44,528 bases of DNA from Imhoffiella purpurea (GTDB lineage Bacteria > Pseudomonadota > Gammaproteobacteria > Chromatiales > Chromatiaceae), in the NCBI RefSeq assembly GCF_000585215.1, contig NZ_AONC01000056.1, positions 1 through 44,528 on the forward strand. Reading direction: 5' to 3'. Below, in pieces: positions 26,234 to 32,605 of this stretch. Under the pieces are notes generated by a model. The model worked only from the letters and a program-made list of their open reading frames with translations. It ran no database searches and had not been told where the DNA came from. A program made the position numbers and the translations under genes. The first letter of the stretch is position 1. Every line of letters begins with the position of its first letter.

Positions 26234-26965
26234 TCAGTGGATGTCCTTCCAATACTCCTTCTTCAGGAGGTAGGCGAACACGAAGAGCACGCCGAGGAAC
26301 AGGAGAACGTACATGCCCAGACGCTGACGCAGGAGCTGGACGGGCTCTCCGGCATAGGTCAGGAAGGCGGTGATGTCCCGCACCATGGCATCGTACTCCG
26401 CCGGCGACAGGGAACCCTGCTCCACCAGCTTCACGCCCTCGACGATCGGTTCGCCGCCCGGCTCGTGCGCGGGCTCCAGAACGGCCTCCTGCTTGCCCTG
26501 CAGATCGCCCAGCACATGAGGCATGCCGACCAGCGGGAAGAGGATGTTGTTCACGCCATACGGACGGGTATCGTCCATGTAGAAGCTCTTCAGATAGGTA
26601 TAGACCCAATCCGGAGAGCGCCAGCGGGTGACCAGGGTCAGATCCGGCGGAACCACGCCGAACCATTTGAGCGCATCCTCGTCGCGCATGGACTTGGTCA
26701 TGAGGTCGCCCGGCTTGGCGTCGCCGAAGATCAGCGTTTCGCGCAGGGTGACCATGTCGATCCCGAGATCCTTGGCCAGACGGTTGTAGCGCATGTACTG
26801 CAGCGAGTGGCAGCCCTGGCAGTAGTTGACGTAATACTTGGCCCCACGCTGCAGGGACGCCTGGTCGCGCAGATCGATGTCGGCATCCTCGAGGTGAGCG
26901 GTCTCGGAAGCCAGCAACAAGCCCGGAGCCAGAAGCAGCAGGGCGGCGATGATCACTTTTCTCAT
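26234..26965 (-). CDS. petC: Cytochrome c1 subunit of the bc1 complex
   Basis: Membrane-anchored c-type heme protein that passes electrons from the Rieske protein to soluble cytochromes in the periplasm. 243 residues: signal peptide (about 1-19), heme motif CQGCHS (about 49-54), the axial methionine likely in GMPHVLG (about 148), and a C-terminal membrane anchor ending KKEYWKDIH. Its ATG overlaps the petB stop by 4 bases. It is the last gene of petABC. Confidence 0.96.
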   Translation of the reverse strand: MRKVIIAALLLLAPGLLLASETAHLEDADIDLRDQASLQRGAKYYVNYCQGCHSLQYMRYNRLAKDLGIDMVTLRETLIFGDAKPGDLMTKSMRDEDALKWFGVVPPDLTLVTRWRSPDWVYTYLKSFYMDDTRPYGVNNILFPLVGMPHVLGDLQGKQEAVLEPAHEPGGEPIVEGVKLVEQGSLSPAEYDAMVRDITAFLTYAGEPVQLLRQRLGMYVLLFLGVLFVFAYLLKKEYWKDIH

Positions 26966-28206
26966 GAGGTCACCCTCTCTGGAACGGGCTTGGTCTTATC
27001 GATCGAGCTGTAGATCGGCATCAGGATGAAGAAGGCGAAATACAACCCGGTGAAGATCTGCGACAGCAGGGTATAGAGGTCGGAAGCCGGCTGAATGCCC
27101 AGCCAGGCCAGCGCCACGAAGGACACGGCGAAGATGGCGAGCGCACCCTTGAACAGCGGACCCTTGTAACGCATGGACTTCACCGGACTGCGATCGAGCC
27201 AGGGCAGCGCGAACATGATGAGGATGGCCGCGAACATCACCACAACGCCCGGGAACTGCGAGCCCCACATGGGCGGAATCGCGCGCAACATGGCATAGAA
27301 GGGCGTGAAGTACCAGACCGGCGCAATGTGGGGCGGGGTCTGCATCGGGTTGGCCGGCTGGAAGTTCGGCGCCTCGAGGAAGAGACCGCCGAAGGTCGGC
27401 ATGAAGAACAGCACCAGGGCGAACAGCGCCAGGAAGACCACGACGCCCATCAGATCCTTGACGGTGTAGTAGGGATGGAAGGGGATGCCGTCGGCGGGAG
27501 CCTTGTCGCTCCAGCGGTTGCCCTTGGGGCCTTCCTTGATCTCGATGCCATCGGGGTTGTTGGAGCCGACGTGATGCAGCGCCACGATATGCAGGAACAC
27601 CAGGCCGACCAGTACGAAGGGCAGCAGGAAGTGGAAGGCGAAGAAGCGATTCAGGGTCGCATCGGAGATGACGTAGTCGCCACGCACCCAGACGGACAGG
27701 TCGTCGCCCACCACGGGAACCGCGGCGAAGAGGTTGACGATGACCTGCGCGCCCCAATAGGACATCTGTCCCCAGGGCAGCAGATAGCCGAAGAAGGCGG
27801 TCGCCATCATCGCCAGGTAGATGACCACGCCGATCATCCACAGCAGCTCGCGCGGCTTGCGGTAGGAGCCCCACAGCAAGGCACGGAACATATGCAGATA
27901 GATGACGATGAAGAAGGCCGATGCACCCGTGGAGTGCATGTAGCGGATCAGCCAGCCCCAGTCGACATCACGCATGATGTATTCGACGGATCCGAAGGCG
28001 AGGGTCGCATCCGGCTTGTAGTTCATCGCCAGCCAGATACCGGTGACGATCTGGATGACCAGGGTCAGGATGGCCAGCGAACCGAAGAAGGACCAGAAGT
28101 TGAGGTTCTTCGGGGCGAAGTATTCGGAGAGGTGGGCTCGCCAGGTCTCCGTCAGAGGGAATCGCTTGTCGATCCAACTGAGGTTTTCGGTCTTTTCAGC
28201 ACTCAT
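26962..28206 (-). CDS. petB: Cytochrome b subunit of the bc1 complex
   Basis: Integral membrane subunit with hemes bL and bH and the quinol-oxidising and quinone-reducing sites. 414 residues, eight membrane helices expected; heme-ligand histidines are visible in MHSTGASAFFIVIYLHMFR and FHFLLPFVLVGLVFLHIVALHH. The Qo-site motif usually PEWY is PVWY here, so the catalytic Glu is replaced by Val, a variant I recall from other beta- and gammaproteobacteria. It overlaps petA by one base and petC by four, giving tight translational coupling. Confidence 0.97.
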   Translation of the reverse strand: MSAEKTENLSWIDKRFPLTETWRAHLSEYFAPKNLNFWSFFGSLAILTLVIQIVTGIWLAMNYKPDATLAFGSVEYIMRDVDWGWLIRYMHSTGASAFFIVIYLHMFRALLWGSYRKPRELLWMIGVVIYLAMMATAFFGYLLPWGQMSYWGAQVIVNLFAAVPVVGDDLSVWVRGDYVISDATLNRFFAFHFLLPFVLVGLVFLHIVALHHVGSNNPDGIEIKEGPKGNRWSDKAPADGIPFHPYYTVKDLMGVVVFLALFALVLFFMPTFGGLFLEAPNFQPANPMQTPPHIAPVWYFTPFYAMLRAIPPMWGSQFPGVVVMFAAILIMFALPWLDRSPVKSMRYKGPLFKGALAIFAVSFVALAWLGIQPASDLYTLLSQIFTGLYFAFFILMPIYSSIDKTKPVPERVTS

Positions 28207-28799
28207 CAGGCCGTTCCTCGATCTTCACCAATCAGGATGGTGGTGTCGTTGAGATAGACGTGCTTCGGGATCCAGAGATTGGTCGGCGCCGGCACGTTCT
28301 TGAACACGCGGGCCGCCAGATCGAAGCGCGAGCCGTGACAGGGGCAGTGGAAACCGCCCTTCCAGTCGGGACCCAGATCCTCAGGCGCGAACTCGGGCCG
28401 ATAGGTCGGCGAGCAGCCCAGATGGGTGCAGATGCCGATGGCCACCAGGTATTCCGGCTTGATCGAGCGCGTGGGATTCTTGCAGTAGGAGGGCTGATGC
28501 TCGACTTCCGAAGTCGGATCGACCAGCTTGGGATCGTTGCTCGACAGAGCCTCGAGCATCTGTGGCGTGCGTCGCACCACCCAGACAGGCTTGCCGCGCC
28601 ATTTGACGCGCAGAAGGGCGCCCGGCTCCAACTTGCTGATGTCCGCCTCGACCGGCGCACCGGCAGCCCGAGCACGGGCACTCGGATTCATGGATGCGAC
28701 GAACGGGACGAGAGCGAAACCGGCACCCACGGCACCGGCCACGCTGGTCGCGGCGACGAGCACTCGTCGCCTATCTGTATTCACGCCTTGCGCGCTCAT
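28206..28799 (-). CDS. petA: Rieske iron-sulfur subunit of the bc1 complex
   Basis: 197 residues. A twin-arginine signal/anchor (RRRVLVAATSVAGAVGAGFA, about 10-29) keeps it in the membrane with the [2Fe-2S] domain in the periplasm. Cluster motifs CTHLGC and CPCHGS supply two Cys and two His, plus the disulfide pair. It oxidises ubiquinol at the Qo site and reduces cytochrome c1. First gene of petABC; the long open frame upstream is not coding. In phototrophic purple bacteria this complex serves cyclic electron flow. Confidence 0.97.
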   Translation of the reverse strand: MSAQGVNTDRRRVLVAATSVAGAVGAGFALVPFVASMNPSARARAAGAPVEADISKLEPGALLRVKWRGKPVWVVRRTPQMLEALSSNDPKLVDPTSEVEHQPSYCKNPTRSIKPEYLVAIGICTHLGCSPTYRPEFAPEDLGPDWKGGFHCPCHGSRFDLAARVFKNVPAPTNLWIPKHVYLNDTTILIGEDRGTA

Positions 28800-29005
28800 A
28801 GGCCAATATCCCCCGGCTGATGCAAGCACCGCCCAAGGCATCCCAGGCGAGCACCCACGCAGCTTGGATGAAACGTTCAGGTGGAAAAATTTAAGAATAT
28901 GACGATTGACTACAAAATCGACCGCGCATTCTCTTCGATTCCAGCAGGATAGGTCAAGGCGAAACCCGAAAGACATTAGGTCTTTAGGTGCGCGGACAAG
29001 ACGAA
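28800..29005 (-). promoter_or_regulatory. Upstream region of petABC
   Basis: About 200 AT-richer bases between the NIF3-family gene and petA. Two candidate minus-strand promoters can be drawn: TTGACC (28952-28957), 18 bases, GAGAAT (28928-28933), and further down TTGTAG, 16 bases, TAAATT (near 28889-28916). Neither is strong enough to prefer. Confidence 0.4.
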
Positions 29006-29758
29006 TCAGGCTGGATTGTCGATCTCGACATACAGATGTTGCAGGCCGAAATGCTCGGCCAAATGTGTACCGAGCGCCTGAACACCGTAGCGCTCCGTCG
29101 CATGATGACCGGCACCGAGGTAGCAGATTTCCGATTCGCGCGCCTGGTGGGTGGTCTGTTCCGAGAGCTCGCCGCTCAGGAAGACGTCGATACCCAGCTC
29201 GGCGGCCTGCTCCAGATAGCCCTGCCCCCCACCCGTACACCATGCGATACGCTCGAGCGGTCCCGAGCGCCGACCGACCATCATGGGCTCGCGCCCGAGC
29301 CGCCGCGCCACATGACGCGCGAGCGATTCCGGCTCCATCGGGGCGGAGAGTCGACCGACCCACACTAGACCCTTGGCGACCTGGGTTGGTTCCGCATCCC
29401 GCACATCCAACTCGTCGGCAAGCCTAGCATTGTTGCCGAGTTCTGGATGGGCATCCAGCGGCAGATGATAGGCGAGCAGACTGATTCCAGCCTCCAGGAT
29501 CCTCCGCGCCCGGCGCCCCTTGGGTCCGACCAGACAGGGATTCTCGTTCTTCCAAAACCACCCATGGTGTACGAGGATGGCATCGGCCCGCGCCTCGATC
29601 GCCGCCTCGATGAGCGCGGCACTCGCCGTCACCCCGGTCACCAGACGCTCCACCGGACGACTCCCCTCGACCTGCAATCCGTTGGGGGCATAATCGGAAA
29701 AGCGGCCGGCATCCAGAAGTTGATCGCAATAGGCGACCAGGTCGCGAGACTCGATCAT
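29006..29758 (-). CDS. NIF3-family dinuclear metal protein (YbgI-like)
   Basis: About 250 residues. Metal-binding motifs typical of the family are visible: ILVHHGWFWKNE near residue 60, the AYHLPLDAHPELGNNARLAD segment, and AGHHATERYGV near the C-terminus. Family members form hexameric toroids with a di-metal site; the annotation as GTP cyclohydrolase type 2 is doubtful and the role is unclear. The ATG at 29758 has GAGGTG upstream; a GTG at 29767 is the longer alternative. It lies upstream of petABC on the same strand, a common linkage. Confidence 0.9.
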   Translation of the reverse strand: MIESRDLVAYCDQLLDAGRFSDYAPNGLQVEGSRPVERLVTGVTASAALIEAAIEARADAILVHHGWFWKNENPCLVGPKGRRARRILEAGISLLAYHLPLDAHPELGNNARLADELDVRDAEPTQVAKGLVWVGRLSAPMEPESLARHVARRLGREPMMVGRRSGPLERIAWCTGGGQGYLEQAAELGIDVFLSGELSEQTTHQARESEICYLGAGHHATERYGVQALGTHLAEHFGLQHLYVEIDNPA

Positions 29759-29784
29759 CGTCGGCACCTCGGGCGAATCGAAGA

Positions 29785-29813
29785 CAAAAAAAAGCCCGGC
29801 GGGGAGCCGGGCT
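29785..29813 (-). terminator. Rho-independent terminator of the phaP-phaB unit
   Basis: On the minus strand, AGCCCGGC and GCCGGGCT form a perfect 8-base-pair stem with a 5-base loop (29793-29813), followed by eight T residues. It lies about 95 bases after the phaB stop and just ahead of the NIF3-family gene, so it separates the PHA genes from the NIF3/pet genes. Confidence 0.9.
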
Positions 29814-29905
29814 GGAAACGTCTCATGATGAGAGAGACGAGGAGGACTCGAAAAAACCTGTCTTGGCGGCTGGAAGGACGCGTCCCACCAACCGGCCGAA
29901 ATACA

Positions 29906-30646
29906 TCAGTGCATGAAGAGGCCGCCGTTGACGGGCAGGTTGGCCCCCGTCATGTAGCTGCTTTCATCGCTGGCCAGGAACGCGATCGCCGCCGCGATCT
30001 CACCCGGCTGGGCCATCCGGCGCATCGGGATACCGCCGATGATGCTGTTGCGCACGCCGTCGTCCATCGCCAGGGTCATGGCCGTCTCGACATAACCGGG
30101 CGAGATGGTGTTGACGGTGACGCCCTTGGACGCGCCTTCCTGGGCCAACGCCATGGTGAAGCCGTGCATGCCGGCCTTGGCCGCGGAGTAGTTGGCCTGG
30201 CCGAACTGACCGCGCTGACCATTCACCGAAGAGATGTTGATGATACGCCCAAATCCGCGCTCTAGCATCCCCTCCCAGACCGGGCGTGTGACGTTGAACA
30301 CACTATTGAGGTTGACGTTGATCACGGCCTGCCACTGCGCCGCCTCCATCTTCTTGAAGGTCTTGTCGCGCGTGATGCCTGCGCAGTTCACCAGGATGTC
30401 GATCGGGCCGTGCTGCTCGGCGATCTCCTGCACCATGCGCACGCTGTCGTCGTAGGAGGACACGTCGGCCGCGATGGTCGCGATGGAGAAACCCTCTGCC
30501 GCACGCTCCTTCTTCCAGGCTTCGGCGGCCTCGGCCTCCGAGGGATGATGATTCGCCACGACGGTGCAGCCATCCTTTGCGAGACGCGTGCAGATCGCGG
30601 TACCGATACCGCCGATTCCACCAGTGACGAGAGCGATGCGAGCCAT
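29906..30646 (-). CDS. phaB: Acetoacetyl-CoA reductase
   Basis: NADPH-dependent reduction of acetoacetyl-CoA to (R)-3-hydroxybutyryl-CoA, the monomer for PHB. The 246-residue short-chain dehydrogenase has the cofactor loop VTGGIGGIGTAIC near the N-terminus, NCAG, ISSVNGQRGQFGQANYSAAKAG (Ser-Tyr-Lys catalytic triad) and ISPGYVET. GGAGGA precedes the ATG. It lies downstream of phaP; a strong terminator follows. Confidence 0.95.
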   Translation of the reverse strand: MARIALVTGGIGGIGTAICTRLAKDGCTVVANHHPSEAEAAEAWKKERAAEGFSIATIAADVSSYDDSVRMVQEIAEQHGPIDILVNCAGITRDKTFKKMEAAQWQAVINVNLNSVFNVTRPVWEGMLERGFGRIINISSVNGQRGQFGQANYSAAKAGMHGFTMALAQEGASKGVTVNTISPGYVETAMTLAMDDGVRNSIIGGIPMRRMAQPGEIAAAIAFLASDESSYMTGANLPVNGGLFMH

Positions 30647-30720
30647 GCAATTCCTCCGAGAGATTACCGTAATCGATTGGAACGACGACGAGGTCCGTAC
30701 ATTACTACCACCCCGGCAGG

Positions 30721-30799
30721 GAGGTGAAGCACCTCATCCATTTGCCATGATCCCCATCAATCCGGAATCATGGCGAATGGCAGTCCGTCCCTGGACTGC
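30721..30799 (-). other. Three RNA hairpins between phaP and phaB
   Basis: In transcription order (minus strand): GCAGTCC/GGACTGC with a 6-base loop (30780-30799); a longer imperfect stem built on GCCATGAT/ATCATGGC (30744-30774); and GAGGTG/CACCTC with a 3-base loop (30721-30735). None has a T-run, so they are not classic terminators. They could stabilise the phaP message or reduce read-through, giving far more phasin than reductase; this is inference. Confidence 0.55.
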
Positions 30800-30819
30800 G
30801 GTGTCCGCCGAAGCCCGAA

Positions 30820-31185
30820 TCAGGCGTTCGTGGTCGCGCTCTTGAGGTCGGAACTGATCTCGGACATGTTCTTCTCGAACCAGGCCCGATAATCGTCGCG
30901 CGCCTCGTTGGCCAGCTGCATGCTGGTCTTGCCTTCGGCCATGACGCGCTCGCTCAGTTCCTTGGTGGCCTCGACCTGGCCCTTGAAGAAGTCGTTGTAG
31001 CCCTTCGACTCGGTAGCCAGCTTCATGACCTGCATGGCGTGATCCATGTACAGACCCATGGCGTCCATCTGACGGGCAGCCATCTTCTCGAAGATGCGCA
31101 TGTTCAGCTCACCCAAGCTGGTCATGCGCTCGAAGCTCTTGTTGGTCATCTCGTTCACGGTCTTCACAGCGTCGGTCGTGCTCAT
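30820..31185 (-). CDS. phaP: Phasin, PHA granule-associated protein
   Basis: 121-residue, wholly helical amphipathic protein without signal peptide; heptad-like Met/Leu/Lys patterns and ASLGELN-type phasin features (SLGELNMRIFEKMAARQMDAM). Phasins coat PHA granules and control their size and number. AGGAGA precedes the ATG. Its promoter is strong, and a putative PhaR operator covers the start site. It is upstream of phaB, as in the A. vinosum PHA cluster. Confidence 0.88.
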   Translation of the reverse strand: MSTTDAVKTVNEMTNKSFERMTSLGELNMRIFEKMAARQMDAMGLYMDHAMQVMKLATESKGYNDFFKGQVEATKELSERVMAEGKTSMQLANEARDDYRAWFEKNMSEISSDLKSATTNA

Positions 31186-31200
31186 CGTGATCTCCTAAGT

Positions 31201-31231
31201 TTGTGCAGTGCAGCAATGTTGCGTTGCACAA
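31201..31231. promoter_or_regulatory. Putative PhaR operator at phaP
   Basis: A 31-base imperfect palindrome with outer arms TTGTGCA (31201-31207) and TGCACAA (31225-31231) and TGC/GCA steps inside. It overlaps the end of the phaP -10 box and the expected transcription start. Its first part, TTTGTGCAGTGCAGCAA, matches the reverse complement of the site between phaA and phaE (TTTGTGCACTGCAACAA) in 15 of 17 positions. PhaR proteins are known to bind TGC-rich DNA. Confidence 0.7.
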
Positions 31232-31256
31232 TATTCTTCTCGACAAGCCACGTCAA
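31228..31256 (-). promoter_or_regulatory. phaP promoter
   Basis: On the minus strand: TTGACG (31251-31256), a 17-base spacer and TATTGT (31228-31233), a near-consensus sigma-70 promoter. Transcription would start within the putative PhaR operator, about 35 bases before the phaP ATG. Confidence 0.75.
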
Positions 31257-31336
31257 CAGCGTTTTTGCAATTCTCTCCATTGATTTGGCGCTGGCATGGG
31301 CATCATCGCATCGGTCATGAGACATCGCTGTCGAAC

Positions 31337-31972
31337 CTATGAAGACCCACGCAAACCAGAGACCTCCGGCCCCTGTCCCACCAAATGGGCATGCAGCTGA
31401 CTCTTCGGCATCCGCTGGATACGCGCCAGCAAGGCGTGCGTCACCGAGACGCACTGAAACCGCTCCATCAGCTCCCGTTCCAGGCGGAGCATCAGACGCG
31501 AGGCCATTTCCGCATCGGCCAGTGCCCGGTGAGCCGGCTCAGCGGCAGGCAAGCCCAAAGAGGCGACGAGCGCGCCGAGCTTGTAACTCGGCGCCCGGGG
31601 CAAGACCCGCCGAGCCACCAGCATGGTACAGACGAACGACTGGCCGCGCTGGCGGCCGAGCCGACTCAGCTCGGCATCCCAGAATCGGCTGTCGAATACC
31701 GCATTGTGCGCGACAAGCGGAACCGTACCGACGAAATCGGCCACCTCGGCCATCACATGCTCGACCGGTGGTGCATGGCGCAGCATGGCGGTCGAGATAC
31801 CGGTTAGACGCTCGATGAAGGGTGGCACCGGAAGTCCCGCGTTCATGAGACTTTGATAGCGGTCGACGATCCGCCCGTCCGCCACCAGAACCGCAGCAAT
31901 CTCGGTGGGTCGATCGCCCCGCAACGGCGACAGTCCTGTGGTCTCGAAATCGATGACGGCAACAGCATCCAC
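31337..31972 (-). CDS. DnaQ-like 3'-5' exonuclease (DEDDh family)
   Basis: 211 residues. Exo I is VIDFETTGLSP (Asp and Glu ligands near residues 8 and 10), Exo II is LVAHNAVFDSRFW, and Exo III is AHRALADAEM with the DEDDh histidine, so the metal site is intact. It resembles proofreading epsilon-subunit-type or RNase T-like exonucleases; there is no polymerase domain, so it may be a stand-alone nuclease. It lies 151 bases upstream of phaP on the same strand, but phaP has its own promoter. It separates phaP from the chemosensory operon. Confidence 0.88.
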   Translation of the reverse strand: MDAVAVIDFETTGLSPLRGDRPTEIAAVLVADGRIVDRYQSLMNAGLPVPPFIERLTGISTAMLRHAPPVEHVMAEVADFVGTVPLVAHNAVFDSRFWDAELSRLGRQRGQSFVCTMLVARRVLPRAPSYKLGALVASLGLPAAEPAHRALADAEMASRLMLRLERELMERFQCVSVTHALLARIQRMPKSQLHAHLVGQGPEVSGLRGSS

Positions 31973-32335
31973 ACCCCCTCCCCCCCCAGATCGAACGGAT
32001 CGGTTTCGCCAGGCGATTATGAGCCCACGCGACCAGCCTCACCATGAGGCGTCGCAACAGCCCTCGCCGGACATCCCGGTCGCCCTGCCGCCGGCCCCAA
32101 GACGCCGGCACAAAATGAGACCCTCTTCTCGATTAATCCGCACGCTCGCCCCCCCCCCAACGGGGATCCGCGAATCATGAATGGGTTAACAGATTTATCG
32201 ATCGCAAGACATAGACTCACGCCGAAACGACAGCGCCGGCCAAGCAACGATCCTAGAGCCCTCAACCCAGCCATCGTAACCGGCTCCCAAGACCGTCCAC
32301 CGGACCCGAGAAAAAAGCCCAGACGAGGATAAACC
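31973..32335. other. 363-base divergent region between the exonuclease and chemosensory genes
   Basis: No gene is supported. It has two unusual C-runs, an interrupted one at about 31975-31988 and an unbroken run of about ten C at about 32150. The promoter of the STAS-CheA-MCP-CheW operon must be here, but I see no clear sigma-70, sigma-28 or sigma-54 motif. GAGGA precedes the STAS gene ATG. Confidence 0.4.
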
Positions 32336-32605
32336 ATGAGCACCCAAGAGGAGTGCACAGCGCATCCGCTATGCCTGAGCGGCCCACTGACCATCTACGA
32401 GGCGGGCGAGATGAAGGAACGCCTGCTGGCCCGACACGGGGCCACGCTCGACCTCTCGGGTGTCACGGAATGCGATGGATCCGGCATACAACTTCTGATG
32501 CTCATCCATCGCGATGCCGGCTCCCGCCTGACCGCCGCGAGCGAAACGGTTGCCGAAGCCTTGCGTCTTTGCGGACTGTCCCACCTGATCGAGAAGCAGC
32601 CATGA
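32336..32605 (+). CDS. STAS-domain protein, first gene of chemosensory operon
   Basis: 89 residues forming one STAS domain: strand, LDLSGVTECDGSGIQLLMLIHRDA (the anti-sigma-antagonist core, with the phosphorylatable serine position in DGSG), and a final helix. STAS proteins can be switched by kinases and phosphatases; the kinase partner here is not visible. Its TGA overlaps the cheA ATG (ATGA), so the two are translationally coupled. STAS genes also open some Vibrio-type che clusters, as I recall. Confidence 0.85.
   Translation: MSTQEECTAHPLCLSGPLTIYEAGEMKERLLARHGATLDLSGVTECDGSGIQLLMLIHRDAGSRLTAASETVAEALRLCGLSHLIEKQP

Noticed and set aside
31975-32160. C-runs as phase-variation tracts for the che operon or exonuclease
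   Set aside because: They lie between genes, not at a clear promoter spacer or in a coding frame, so there is no support for switching.
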